50,742 nucleotides of DNA from the NCBI GenBank assembly GCA_903844215.1, contig CAIMSP010000085.1, positions 1-50,742 on the forward strand. The letters run 5' to 3'. The notes under the pieces were generated by a model that saw only the letters and a list, made by a program, of their open reading frames with translations, did no database searches and was not told the origin of the DNA. Position numbers and translations under genes: made by a program. Origin of the DNA: an uncultured beta proteobacterium. GTDB lineage: Bacteria; Pseudomonadota; Gammaproteobacteria; Burkholderiales; Burkholderiaceae_C. This document shows, piece by piece, positions 16,949 to 26,359 of this stretch; position 1 is the stretch's first letter; the number at the start of each line of letters is the position of its first letter.

Positions 16949-18109
16949 ATGAATTCGGATTATTGGAAGAGGCCCTTCTTTTCGGCGCTTGTGATCGTCA
17001 TTTTCTTTTTCACCCATGCTATTGCTGGTGCTCAGGCGAATTCGTCCATCCCACGTACGCCGCATCAAATCATTGATTCGTTTGCTCGGCAGATTCAGCG
17101 AATCGGTGCGTCCTCGCCGAGTTCTAATGGTTTTGGCCGCGCCGAGTCGGCGGCTCGGGATGAACTTAAACAACTTGTGTCAAGAGACCCTTTCGCCAAT
17201 GAGTTGGTAAGGAAAACACCTGCCGGGATGACCCCCTTGATGTTGGCTGCCTACTATGGTTTCCCAGAGTTCGCGCGGGAATTGCTTATGTCGCCACGCG
17301 TTAAGGACTCTATCAACGAGGAAGGACAAAACCGAGCGACTGCTTGGATGCTCGCCATCTACGGACTTCAGTTGAATCGATGGTCGTGTGACCCGACTGT
17401 GTTGAACGACCCGTTTATGTGGGTCCCTCTATTCGAATCTCTGGCGTATTACCAGTCGCGCCACGGTCAGAACTCGTACGAACTTACAAGAGTTATCCTT
17501 GAGGAAGCAGGTGCCGAACCGAACCTGGATGGGGCGAAAGCTGCATGGAATAGGGTTTGTCCCCGCAGCGATCAGGATCTGCAAGAGCGAATCAGAATTG
17601 GCACAGATCTGCCCAAAGTATTGCGGGAGGACAGTCAAACTCGATTCATCAAGTTCAGCCAGCAATTGGAGCAGAAGCAAGCACACCGTATTGAATCCAC
17701 ACCGGCGGAGATAACCCTGCCAAAGAAATTTAACACCGATGGCTTCAAGCTACCTAACGACATATCCGTGAAGCCCCCTGGTGACAAACTCGGTGCAGCG
17801 GTTTCGAAGTTGTCCGGGTGGTGGGTAGGGCAAAACTTCCTGCTGCCCGTCAGAATGTTATTGATATTTGAAGAGTTCAAGTCCGACGGCGAATGCGTTC
17901 TTCTTTTTGCAACAAGTGAAAATGGAAATAGACCTAGCATCTGGCGGCGTGTTGCAGTGAAGTTGGACAGTGATGCCCCCACTTTTCAAGTCACTTCGAC
18001 AATAAACATATCGATTCGAAGTGTTCAGCGTGACACGTTGATTGCCGACGTAGCGGTCGACCAGGGAAGGGGAACGCCCCACATGGAATTTGAGAGGGTT
18101 ATCCCCTAG
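16949..18109 (+). CDS. Secreted hypothetical protein with ankyrin-like repeat
   Basis: A 386-residue protein with no firm family. The frame opens earlier, but the best start is the ATG that begins MNSDYWKRPFFSALVIVIFF, giving a signal peptide cut near AGAQA. Around residues 85-130 the segment AGMTPLMLAAYYGFPEFARELL and the following ATAWMLAIYG resemble one or two ankyrin repeats. The C-terminal half (GWWVGQNFLLPVRMLLIFEEF, then several beta-like stretches) looks like a separate domain. Base composition is clearly more AT-rich than the flanking urease and peptidase genes, suggesting transfer. It is predicted periplasmic; its partner or target is unknown. Confidence 0.7.
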   Translation: MNSDYWKRPFFSALVIVIFFFTHAIAGAQANSSIPRTPHQIIDSFARQIQRIGASSPSSNGFGRAESAARDELKQLVSRDPFANELVRKTPAGMTPLMLAAYYGFPEFARELLMSPRVKDSINEEGQNRATAWMLAIYGLQLNRWSCDPTVLNDPFMWVPLFESLAYYQSRHGQNSYELTRVILEEAGAEPNLDGAKAAWNRVCPRSDQDLQERIRIGTDLPKVLREDSQTRFIKFSQQLEQKQAHRIESTPAEITLPKKFNTDGFKLPNDISVKPPGDKLGAAVSKLSGWWVGQNFLLPVRMLLIFEEFKSDGECVLLFATSENGNRPSIWRRVAVKLDSDAPTFQVTSTINISIRSVQRDTLIADVAVDQGRGTPHMEFERVIP

Positions 18110-18203
18110 TTTCCGTGTGCGCCTGCCGCTGTTGGCGCTACGGTAGGATGGCTGCCTTGTCGTCTTGAAGAATGCCATTGCAACCACTCTGAGGAGTCAG
18201 CCT

Positions 18204-20693
18204 GTGCCACGTCATACCCGCTTGATTTGTTCTTTTGTCGCGGCCTGCGCCGCGTCTTTTGCAACGATGGTCGCCGCTGCCGCGACGCTGTCGGGCTATG
18301 ACCAGCCGCCGAAAAACATCCTGGACGTGATGCACGCGCCGTCGCCGCCCACGGCCCTGGTGAGCCCGACGCAGGAGACGATTCTGTTGGTGTCCTGGCA
18401 AGACTATCCGCCCATGTCGCGCGTGGCGACGCCCTTTTTGCGGCTCGCGGGCGCGCGCGTCGAGCCTGCCAATCACGCCAAGCACGACACCCCCGGAGGC
18501 TATGGCATCAAACCCTGCGTGCGCGAGTTCCAACTGGTGCGCGTGGCCGATGGCAAGCAAACCCACGTCGCGCTGCCGGAGCGCGCCTGCCCCGACTCAC
18601 CCACCTGGTCCGCTGACGGCAAGCGCTTTGCTTTCGCCAATGTCGCCGCCGCATCGGTGGAACTCTGGGTCGGCGACGCTGCGAGCGGCAAGCTGCAGAA
18701 GATTTCCGGCGCGCGTTTGAACCCGATGTTCGATGGCGAATTGCAATGGATGCCCGACCAGAAGACGCTGCTGGTCAAGCTGGTGCCCGACGCCATGGGC
18801 GCGCCACCCGCCGAAGCAAGCGCGCCCAAGGGTCCGAGCATTCAGGAGACTGGCGGCGAGAAGGGCCAGAGCAGCACCTACGAGAACCGCGACACGCTGG
18901 GCAACAAGCACGACGAAGACCTGTTCGACTACTACGCCGCCAGCCAATTGGCGTTGGTCGACGTGAGCAGCTCCGCCATCGTGCGCCTTGGCAAGCCCGG
19001 CAATTACGATGCCGTGGAACCGGCGCCGGACGGCAAACATTTGCTGGTCACGGCCATCCACAAGCCCTATTCCTATGTCACGACCTACGAGCGCTTTCCA
19101 CGCAACGTCGAAGTGTGGGACGTGTCCAGGCGCGCGCAACCGGTCGTGCGGACCATCGCCTCACTGCCCCTGGCAGATCGCGTGCCGATCCACGGCGTGC
19201 CCTTGGGCGCGCGCGATTTTTCCTGGCGCGCAACCGATCCGGCAACGCTGGTCTGGGCCGAGGCACTGGACGGCGGCGACTGGAACGTCAAGGTGCCTGA
19301 GCGCGACAAAGTGCTGGCGCTGAAGGCGCCTTTCACCGCTGCTGCAGTCGAGATCGCCAGGACCGAACAGCGGTTCGATGGCTTCGCATGGAGCGAACGG
19401 GGCAGCATGGCACTGCTGAAGGAGTACGACCACAACCGGCACTGGAAGCGGGCCTTCATCGCCAACGTGGACGACCCGCAACAAAAGCCGCGCCTGCTTT
19501 GGGACCTGTCCACCGACGAGAAATACGCCAACCCCGGTCGTCCTTTGTACCGTCAACTCGCCAATGGCTCCTGGGTGGTGCGGCTCGATGGCGATTCGAT
19601 GTACCTCGCCGGCAACGGCGCGTCGCCCGACGGAGACCGGCCGTTCCTGGATCGGCTCGATCTCAAGACCTTGCAGACCCAGCGCCTGTTTCGCAGCGAC
19701 AAGGATGCCTACGAGCGCTTTCTCGCCTTCAAGGAAGCGGGCGCCCAGCGCTTTATCACCTGGCATCAATCGGTGATGGACCCGCCCAACGCCTACCTGC
19801 GCACCCTCGGTGCAGCCGTGGATGCGCCGACAGGCGAAGCCGCTTTTGCATCGGCGCGCACGGCCATCACGCACATTGCGGACCCGACCCCCGCGGTGCG
19901 CGCCATCAAGAAGCGCCTGGTCAAGTACCAGCGCCCCGATGGTCTGGATTTGTCGTTCACGCTGTACACTCCGCCGGACTACAAGGAAGGCACACGGGTG
20001 CCGACGATTTTGTACGCCTATCCGCTGGATTACGCCGATGCCTCCAAGGCCGGCCAGGTATCGGGTTCGCAGGCGACCTTCACCCGGCTGCGCAACTACC
20101 GCTTGCTGCTGTTGGCGGGCTACGCCATCATCGACAACGCCGCCTTCCCCATCGTTGGCGACCCCAAGAAGGCCTACGACAGCTACCTCGAACAACTGGT
20201 GGCCGACGCCAAGGCGGCGGTCGATGAGGCGGTGCGTCTGGGCGTGGCCGATGCGCAGCGCATCGGGGTCACAGGCCACAGCCACGGCGCCTTGATGACG
20301 GCGAATCTGCTGGCGCATTCCGAACTGTTCCGGGCCGGTGTGGCCACCAGCGGCTCCTTCAACAAAACGCTCACGCCGTTCGGCTTCCAGAGCGAACGCC
20401 GCTCGGTTTGGGAAGCGCCCGAGGTCTATCAAAAAGTCTCGCCCTTCTTCTTCGCCGACAAGCTGAAGACGCCGATCCTCATCATGCACGGTGCCGACGA
20501 CGCCAATCCGGGCACGACCCCATTGCAAGCCAGCAAACTGTACGAGGCGATCCGCGGCAACGGTGGCACGGCGCGCCTGGTGATGCTGCCGCACGAGCCG
20601 CACTGGTATGCGGCGCTGGAGTCGAACGAGCAACTGATTTACGAGATGGTTCGCTGGTTCGACAAGTATGTGAAGAACGCCGCGCCGAAGTGA
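18204..20693 (+). CDS. S9 family peptidase, glutamyl-endopeptidase-like (S9D)
   Basis: An 829-residue secreted serine peptidase. The open frame begins at TTG 18165, but GTG 18204 has GAGGAG 7 nt upstream and directly yields a signal peptide (LICSFVAACAASFATMVAAA), so it is preferred. Residues to about 560 form a beta-propeller-like domain (SPTWSADGKRFAF, NYDAVEPAPDGKHLLV). The alpha/beta-hydrolase follows. The catalytic triad is Ser693 in GHSHGALMTANLLAHS, Asp766 in GADDANPGT, and His800 in LPHEPHWY. TLTPFGFQSERRSVWEA matches the chloroplast glutamyl endopeptidase group. The stop overlaps a short truncated frame. Confidence 0.88.
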   Translation: MPRHTRLICSFVAACAASFATMVAAAATLSGYDQPPKNILDVMHAPSPPTALVSPTQETILLVSWQDYPPMSRVATPFLRLAGARVEPANHAKHDTPGGYGIKPCVREFQLVRVADGKQTHVALPERACPDSPTWSADGKRFAFANVAAASVELWVGDAASGKLQKISGARLNPMFDGELQWMPDQKTLLVKLVPDAMGAPPAEASAPKGPSIQETGGEKGQSSTYENRDTLGNKHDEDLFDYYAASQLALVDVSSSAIVRLGKPGNYDAVEPAPDGKHLLVTAIHKPYSYVTTYERFPRNVEVWDVSRRAQPVVRTIASLPLADRVPIHGVPLGARDFSWRATDPATLVWAEALDGGDWNVKVPERDKVLALKAPFTAAAVEIARTEQRFDGFAWSERGSMALLKEYDHNRHWKRAFIANVDDPQQKPRLLWDLSTDEKYANPGRPLYRQLANGSWVVRLDGDSMYLAGNGASPDGDRPFLDRLDLKTLQTQRLFRSDKDAYERFLAFKEAGAQRFITWHQSVMDPPNAYLRTLGAAVDAPTGEAAFASARTAITHIADPTPAVRAIKKRLVKYQRPDGLDLSFTLYTPPDYKEGTRVPTILYAYPLDYADASKAGQVSGSQATFTRLRNYRLLLLAGYAIIDNAAFPIVGDPKKAYDSYLEQLVADAKAAVDEAVRLGVADAQRIGVTGHSHGALMTANLLAHSELFRAGVATSGSFNKTLTPFGFQSERRSVWEAPEVYQKVSPFFFADKLKTPILIMHGADDANPGTTPLQASKLYEAIRGNGGTARLVMLPHEPHWYAALESNEQLIYEMVRWFDKYVKNAAPK

Positions 20694-20776
20694 ACGCCTT
20701 CACCTCGCAACCGCTGCGCACGCTGGCCGACATCGTTCGCTTCGAGCAGGAGATGCCAAGAGGCTGTTGGTGCTAA
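20690..20776 (+). pseudogene. Truncated 5' end of a lost downstream gene
   Basis: GTG 20690 overlaps the peptidase stop (GTGA) and opens a 28-codon frame whose start (NAFTSQPLRTLADIVRFEQ) looks coding and high-GC. It then breaks into an abrupt stop after EMPRGCWC. It resembles, from memory only, the N-terminus of AMP-dependent acyl-CoA synthetases. Just beyond it the composition changes and the restriction-modification genes begin, so this may mark their left insertion boundary. Confidence 0.35.
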
Positions 20777-21003
20777 CGCCACGCGGAGTTACTGTCTTCA
20801 AGCACACGTGGTACCTGTTGCTCGTTCTTTGAAATCGAAATCGTAGCGTCACCTTCACCTGGCTTCCCCTGTAACATCGGAAAATCGGACCTTCTGAAGG
20901 CCGCGCTTGCAGGTTCCCGCCGCCCCGACAGTTAGGTTCCATGGCAATTTTTTGAGAGTAGCCGCGACAGGTGTAGCCCCCATACCAACGACCGAATGGA
21001 ATC
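20777..21003. other. AT-richer leader of the restriction-modification locus
   Basis: This stretch follows the truncated frame and precedes the endonuclease gene. No gene, terminator or confident promoter was seen. The composition differs from the peptidase gene upstream, consistent with the start of imported DNA. Confidence 0.4.
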
Positions 21004-21963
21004 ATGAAACCTAAACGAATCAATGCGGACAAGCCGCACCTTTGGAAGACCGATATTGCGGCTTCCGTTGACCAGTTCAATCAGTGGTTCATGAGCTTCG
21101 CACCCGATGCGTTTCGTGCGACACGCGTCAAGACGACCGAGCATGTCAAAGCGGCACTGATCGCCACAAGAGACTTGCGCAGTATCAGCGCTGCCACGCT
21201 CAATGACAATCCGAGTGCGCTGCCAACACTGCGCATGTGTACGGCTCCGCCCTTGGCCGTGGATCGCCTGATCGGTTTGGCCAATGCGAGCAAGAACCTC
21301 GTTGCTCGGATGGAAGGCGGCAAGCTTGCGCCCAGGATGAACGCCGCCGACTTGAATGAGGAGTTGAGAAAACTCTGCCACATCATCTCGAAGCTCCTGG
21401 ATCGCGACATCTTCCCGTGGCTTAGCACCAAGAAAGAGCCTAGCGATCATGAACGCGACCGAGCATCAACCATCGTTGCTGACCGCTTATGCACTGCCGT
21501 GGCGAACCCGATCATCCGCAACGCTCAAGAGCAGCGGCAACTCAAACTGATAGGCGATTGGCTTGACGCCCGAGGCTACCGCAGGCAAGCTCATCCGACG
21601 GGGAAGCCGCTGACCGAAATGAAAGCCGCGACGTACACGTTCCGCATGAACCTCGCTGTAGGCAAGACTCTGAAGGTGAATATTCCGGTTGACGTGGTCA
21701 TCCAGCCCAAGAAGCTCCGAAAGGATCGGCTGCCGATCCTGATAGAAGCCAAGTCGGCGGGTGACTTTACCAACACCAACAAGCGGCGCAAAGAAGAAGC
21801 AACCAAGATTCACCAACTGCAAGCAGCCTATAGCGAAACCGTGCCATTCGTGCTGTTCCTGTGCGGCTATTTTGGCAGCGACTACTTGGGCTACGAAGCA
21901 GCCGAGGGCATCGATTGGGTCTGGGAGCATCGCATCGACGATCTCGTAAAGCTGGGGCTGTGA
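21004..21963 (+). CDS. Type II restriction endonuclease, XamI family
   Basis: A 319-residue protein resembling the XamI-type endonuclease family, known members of which cut GTCGAC. A PD-(D/E)xK-like core is visible: Asp230 in NIPVDVVIQPKK and Glu248-Ala-Lys250 in RLPILIEAKSAGDFTN. The upstream half is helical (ADLNEELRKLCHIISKLLDRDI). The C-terminal GYFGSDYLGYEAAEGIDWVWEHRIDDL is typical. A DNA methyltransferase gene follows 5 bp later, the usual pairing. Base composition and codon use are less GC-biased than the flanks, so it was probably acquired. The recognition site is inferred from the family, not proven. Confidence 0.82.
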   Translation: MKPKRINADKPHLWKTDIAASVDQFNQWFMSFAPDAFRATRVKTTEHVKAALIATRDLRSISAATLNDNPSALPTLRMCTAPPLAVDRLIGLANASKNLVARMEGGKLAPRMNAADLNEELRKLCHIISKLLDRDIFPWLSTKKEPSDHERDRASTIVADRLCTAVANPIIRNAQEQRQLKLIGDWLDARGYRRQAHPTGKPLTEMKAATYTFRMNLAVGKTLKVNIPVDVVIQPKKLRKDRLPILIEAKSAGDFTNTNKRRKEEATKIHQLQAAYSETVPFVLFLCGYFGSDYLGYEAAEGIDWVWEHRIDDLVKLGL

Positions 21964-21968
21964 TTCAA

Positions 21969-23564
21969 ATGATTGCTTCCGAGGACAGCTTAATCGAGTC
22001 GCAGCGACAGGCCATTCAGGCGGACATCGATACGCGCAAGTCGGCAGCGGAGCGAAATCGCCTTGGTCAGTTCGCAACACCCCATGCCCTCGCCGTTGAT
22101 ATCGCGCGCTACGTTGAATCATTCGTCACCAAAACCCAAGGCGGCATTCGCTTCGCCGATCCTTCTGTCGGCTCGGGTAGTTTCTATTCGGCGGCGCTAT
22201 CGGTCTTCGGCCGGAAGCGAATCGGCAGTGCCGTCGGTATTGAGCTTGATCCTGCATTCGCGGATGCAGCGCGCAATCTATGGGCCGACAAGGGGCTTGA
22301 AGTTGTGCTCGGCGATTTCACGCAGGTCATCGCTGGCGGCGCATGCCCAACTGCGCCCAATGTCATCTTGGCGAACCCGCCCTATGTTCGACACCACCAC
22401 CTGAACCGAGACGACAAGGAACGCCTGCAAAACCTCACGTTCAAAATGACCGGCGTTGAGGTCAGCGGTCTTGCAGGTCTATACGTCTATTTTCTATTGC
22501 TTGCCACGGCGTGGATGGAAGAGGGTGGAATCGCCGCTTGGCTTGTTCCGTCAGAGTTCATGGATGTCAACTACGGCGCAGCCATCAAGGGCTACCTCGC
22601 GAATCGCGTAACGCTTACACGTGTACACCGCTTTAGCCCGGACGATGTTCAGTTCGGTGACGCCCTGGTGTCGTCGGCTGTGCTGGTGTTCCGCAAGGCA
22701 GCGCCCGCTGCCGATAGTACGGTGGAGTTCAGCTTTGGCGGCACCTTGGCAGACCCGCATGCCCGCGACCTGGTTCCGCGCGAACGCTTGGCTGCGTCGC
22801 GCAAGTGGACCGTCTTCCCGAGTCACGCTAAGAATGACCGACTAACGATTAACGACGGCAATGGCCCTAGGTTAGGCGACTTCTTCCGGGTTCAGAGGGG
22901 TATCGCCACTGGTTGCAACAAGTTTTTCGTACTCGACCGCGCCGAGGCGATGAGACTTGATCTGCCGGGCAAGTACCTTCGCCCGATTCTTCCCAGCCCA
23001 CGCCAGCTCAAGACCACCAGCATCGACGCCGACGGTGACGGCTATCCTCTCCTTGACCACCAACTATGCGTCATCGATTGCGGCCTGCCGGAGCCCATGG
23101 TTGAGGCCATGTACCCGTCGCTATGGGAATACCTGCAAACCGCAAAATCGCTTGGCGTCCTTGATGGCTATCTGATCGGCAAGCGCAGCCCTTGGTACAA
23201 GCAGGAACAACGAGAGCCGACGCCCTTCCTCTGCACTTACATGGGCCGTGGCTCTGCCGACAAGCCGCCGTTCCGTTTCATTTGGAACCGATCGAAGGCG
23301 ATTGGAACCAATCTCTACCTGATGCTGCATCCGAAGAACGGCCTCGCTGCGATGCTTCGCGAACATCCCGACCGTGCCGAAGCCGTCCACGCATTGCTCG
23401 GTCAAGTCACGGGTCACGAACTCCGAGGCGAGGGCCGTGTTTACGGTGGCGGCTTGAACAAGATTGAGCCGAGCGAACTTGCACGCATTTCTGCAACGCC
23501 GTTTGTCGAGCTTTGGCCGGAAATTTTGTGCGATGTGCAGCCACAGGGACAGCTCTTCAGCTAG
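21969..23564 (+). CDS. N6-adenine DNA methyltransferase of the XamI-type system
   Basis: A 531-residue class I adenine methyltransferase related to the Eco57I/TaqI group. Motif I is ADPSVGSGSFYSAAL, motif X-like RNRLGQFATP lies at the N-terminus, and the catalytic motif IV is NPPY at residues 136-139 (LANPPYVRHHHL). The C-terminal half (TGCNKFFVL, LRPILPSPRQ, GGGLNKIEPSEL) is a target-recognition domain. ATG 21969 is chosen because the upstream part of the frame overlaps the endonuclease; a GTG at 21960 that overlaps the endonuclease stop is possible. It would protect host sites from the adjacent nuclease. Confidence 0.88.
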   Translation: MIASEDSLIESQRQAIQADIDTRKSAAERNRLGQFATPHALAVDIARYVESFVTKTQGGIRFADPSVGSGSFYSAALSVFGRKRIGSAVGIELDPAFADAARNLWADKGLEVVLGDFTQVIAGGACPTAPNVILANPPYVRHHHLNRDDKERLQNLTFKMTGVEVSGLAGLYVYFLLLATAWMEEGGIAAWLVPSEFMDVNYGAAIKGYLANRVTLTRVHRFSPDDVQFGDALVSSAVLVFRKAAPAADSTVEFSFGGTLADPHARDLVPRERLAASRKWTVFPSHAKNDRLTINDGNGPRLGDFFRVQRGIATGCNKFFVLDRAEAMRLDLPGKYLRPILPSPRQLKTTSIDADGDGYPLLDHQLCVIDCGLPEPMVEAMYPSLWEYLQTAKSLGVLDGYLIGKRSPWYKQEQREPTPFLCTYMGRGSADKPPFRFIWNRSKAIGTNLYLMLHPKNGLAAMLREHPDRAEAVHALLGQVTGHELRGEGRVYGGGLNKIEPSELARISATPFVELWPEILCDVQPQGQLFS

Positions 23565-23613
23565 GGAGTGAGGGCTTCTAGCCGCCGCCACCCAACACAG
23601 CACGCACACGCCC

Positions 23614-25674
23614 ATGACCCGCGATCCCCGTTTTGACATCCTGTTCGAGCCCATCCGGATCGGCCCGGTGACGGCGAAGAACCGGTTCTTCCAGGTGCCG
23701 CATTGCAACGGCATGGGGCACGCGATGCCGCAGGCGCACGCTGCCATGCGCGAAGTCAAGGCCGAGGGCGGCTGGGGCGTGATCTGCACCGAGGAGTGCG
23801 AGATCCATCCCTCGGGCGATGTCTCGCCCTACGTCGAGGCGCGGCTCTGGGACGACCACGATATTCCGGCGCTGCGCCTGATGTGCGAGAAGGTGCATGC
23901 GCATGGCGCCCTGGCCGGGATCGAGCTCACGCACAACGGCCCCACGGCGTCCAATCTGTATTCGCGTGAGGTGTTGCTCGCGCCTTCGCACCAGCCCAGC
24001 AAGTACGGCTATCCGGCGCAGGCGCGCGCCATGGACAAGCGCGACATCGCCGAGTATCGGCGCTGGCATCGCAACGCCGCGCTGCGCGCCAAGTCGGCGG
24101 GCTTCGATCTGATCTACGTCTACGCCGCACACGATTTGTCGCTGGCCATGCACTTCCTGCAAAGGCGCCGCAACCAGCGCACCGATGAATACGGCGGCGC
24201 GCTGGAAAACCGCGTGCGCCTGCTGCGCGAGGTGCTGGAGGACACACGCGATGCGGTGGGCGACAGCTGCGGCGTGGTGCTGCGTTTTGCCACCGAAGAG
24301 TTGCTGGGCGACGGTGGCGTGACCCTCACCGAGGCCAAGGAAATCGTGCACATGCTGGCCGACTTGCCCGATCTGTGGGACGTGAACATCGCCGCCTGGC
24401 ACAATGATTCTGTGCCCTCGCGCTTCGCCCGCGAGGGTGCGCAGGAGCCCTTCATCGACTGGGTAAAGAAGGTCACCACCAAGCCGGTGGTGGGTGTGGG
24501 GCGCTTCACTTCGCCCGACACCATGGTGTCGCAAATCCGGCGCGGCATCCTGGACCTGATCGGTGCTGCGCGCCCCTCCATTGCCGACCCGTTTCTGCCA
24601 AAGAAGATCGAAGAGGGTCGCATCGACGACATCCGCGAATGCATCGGTTGCAACATCTGCGTCTCAGGCGACAACACCATCACGCCGATCCGCTGCACCC
24701 AGAACCCGACCATGGGCGAGGAGTGGCGCAAGGGCTGGCATCCGGAGCGCATCGCGCCCAAAAAATCTGAGGCCAAGGTGTTGATCGTCGGCGCCGGCCC
24801 CACCGGCCTGGAGGCCGCGCGCGCGCTGGGTCAGCGCGGCTACGAAGTGCACCTGGCCGAAAGCCGCACCGAACTCGGCGGACGCGTGAGCCGCGAGTCG
24901 CGCCTGCCGGGCTTGGCCGAGTGGGCGCGGGTGCGCGACTGGCGCGTGGGGCAAATCAGGACCATGCCGAAGGTTCACGTCTACCTGGACAGCCTGATGA
25001 GCGCGAAGCAGGTGCTGGAATTTGGCGCCGACCATGTGCTGCTCGCCACGGGCTGCCATTGGCGCCGTGACGGCTTTGGCCGCAGCAACGGCGCGGGCAT
25101 CCAGGGCTTCGGGCAGGCGGCCGTGTTCACGCCCGACGACGTCATGGACGGCGTGCTGCCCGACGGTCCGGTGGTGCTGTTTGACGATGACTATTTCTAT
25201 TACGCCAGCACCATCGCCGACAAGCTGTGCGGTGCCGGGCGCACCGTGTATTACGTCACGCCCGACGACAGCATCGCCTCCTGGAGCGCCAACACGCTGG
25301 ACTACCAGCACATTCAGGCGCGCATGCATGCCCTGGGCGTGGTGCAGATCGTGGCCAGCAACATCACCGCTTTCACGGGCGACCGGGTGTTGCTGGAGCA
25401 CGTGTGGTCGCACAAGACCAGTGATCTTCCTTGCTCGTCGGTGGTCACGATCACGGCAAGGCTACCGCACGACACCCTGTACCAGGAACTGCTGGCGCTG
25501 CAGCCGCAATGGTCGGGCGCAGGCATCCAGAGCGTGCAATGCGCGGGCGACGCGCTGGCGCCGGGGCTGATTGTGCATGCCGTGTACGCGGGCCACCGCT
25601 ATGCGCGCGAGTTGGATGAAGCGCCCGCAGGCGATGTGCCGTTTCGGCGCCATCTGCACACGCAGTTCACCTGA
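23614..25674 (+). CDS. Trimethylamine-dehydrogenase-family iron-sulfur flavoprotein, substrate unknown
   Basis: A 686-residue enzyme with the TMADH domain plan: FMN-binding TIM barrel to about residue 385, then ADP/FAD-like domains starting at LIVGAGPTGLEAARALG. Cys31 in PHCNGMG corresponds to the cysteine that binds FMN covalently in TMADH. The 4Fe-4S ligands Cys343, Cys346, Cys349 and Cys361 are all present (CIGCNIC...RC). YVYAAHDL keeps the active-site Tyr and His. The TMADH aromatic bowl is not kept: the position of Tyr60 appears as Glu (TEECEIHPSGD) and the loop after the cluster lacks Trp. Oxidative demethylation of some methylated amine is likely; trimethylamine is unlikely. Confidence 0.85.
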   Translation: MTRDPRFDILFEPIRIGPVTAKNRFFQVPHCNGMGHAMPQAHAAMREVKAEGGWGVICTEECEIHPSGDVSPYVEARLWDDHDIPALRLMCEKVHAHGALAGIELTHNGPTASNLYSREVLLAPSHQPSKYGYPAQARAMDKRDIAEYRRWHRNAALRAKSAGFDLIYVYAAHDLSLAMHFLQRRRNQRTDEYGGALENRVRLLREVLEDTRDAVGDSCGVVLRFATEELLGDGGVTLTEAKEIVHMLADLPDLWDVNIAAWHNDSVPSRFAREGAQEPFIDWVKKVTTKPVVGVGRFTSPDTMVSQIRRGILDLIGAARPSIADPFLPKKIEEGRIDDIRECIGCNICVSGDNTITPIRCTQNPTMGEEWRKGWHPERIAPKKSEAKVLIVGAGPTGLEAARALGQRGYEVHLAESRTELGGRVSRESRLPGLAEWARVRDWRVGQIRTMPKVHVYLDSLMSAKQVLEFGADHVLLATGCHWRRDGFGRSNGAGIQGFGQAAVFTPDDVMDGVLPDGPVVLFDDDYFYYASTIADKLCGAGRTVYYVTPDDSIASWSANTLDYQHIQARMHALGVVQIVASNITAFTGDRVLLEHVWSHKTSDLPCSSVVTITARLPHDTLYQELLALQPQWSGAGIQSVQCAGDALAPGLIVHAVYAGHRYARELDEAPAGDVPFRRHLHTQFT

Positions 25675-25869
25675 CCTGACCCGACCCGGCTGCCAGCACG
25701 CGATGGCACACCACGCCGGGCGGTCTCGCAGCAGCAAGGACCGAAAAGTCTTTGCTACAGCGGCGAGGGACGGCGGCTCCTACCTGGCGAGCACGCGGCG
25801 GATGGTGGCGGCGAGTTCTTCGGCCTTGGGCAACTGCATGTCGCGCGCTGCGCGCCCTTGGACCTGGAC
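25675..25869. other. Convergent gap with a short coding-like remnant
   Basis: On the minus strand, in frame after the HPt gene stop, 25780-25839 reads MQLPKAEELAATIRRVLAR then stop. That resembles the last helix of a receiver domain (RRVLAR). It could be a remnant of a lost gene end. No terminator was identified between this gene pair. Confidence 0.25.
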
Positions 25870-26271
25870 TCACAGCGCGCGCCCGCTTGGCTGGACCGCG
25901 CCCAGGTAAACGCAGATTTCTTCGTGCACCTGAGCCAGGCCAGGCGCCAGATGCGCCCAAAACGGCGTGAGCTCGGCTGCCGAGGCGGTGTTGCTCAGGG
26001 CGTCGAGGGTCGTGATTTGTTGCACCAGTTCGACACAGCAATAGAGTGGCGCAGAACCCTTGAGGGCGTGCAGCAGCCGCTGTGCGCCTTTGGCGTCGCC
26101 CTGGTGCAGGTGCTGGGCGATCGCGGGAATGTCGTGCTCCAGCGCCTGCAGCGCCAGCTCAAGCAACTCTACAAGGAAGGATTCGCCGCCCACGACCTGT
26201 CGTAGCCGGGCAAGATCTAGGCAGGCAGAGGAGTGCGCCTCAGCGCGGATTAAGCCAGATTTCGGGTTCAA
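25870..26271 (-). CDS. Stand-alone histidine phosphotransfer (HPt) domain protein
   Basis: A 133-residue protein whose centre carries the HPt motif RLLHALKGSAPLY with phosphoryl-accepting His68. The surrounding helices (SFLVELLELALQALEHDIPAIAQHLHQGDAKGAQ) form the four-helix bundle pattern. Such proteins shuttle phosphate between receiver domains in a cytoplasmic phosphorelay. It lies 88 bp downstream of the hybrid kinase gene on the same strand and is probably its partner, although the kinase already ends in its own HPt. The first 15 residues are weakly supported and a later start is possible. Confidence 0.7.
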   Translation of the reverse strand: MNPKSGLIRAEAHSSACLDLARLRQVVGGESFLVELLELALQALEHDIPAIAQHLHQGDAKGAQRLLHALKGSAPLYCCVELVQQITTLDALSNTASAAELTPFWAHLAPGLAQVHEEICVYLGAVQPSGRAL

Positions 26272-26359
26272 GGAAATCGCCTAAGGGTGAAATGATGCGG
26301 CTATTGTCGCTGAAAGGAATCAAGGCCGTCGTTGGGCCGGAATCCCGTTCGCGTGAAAG

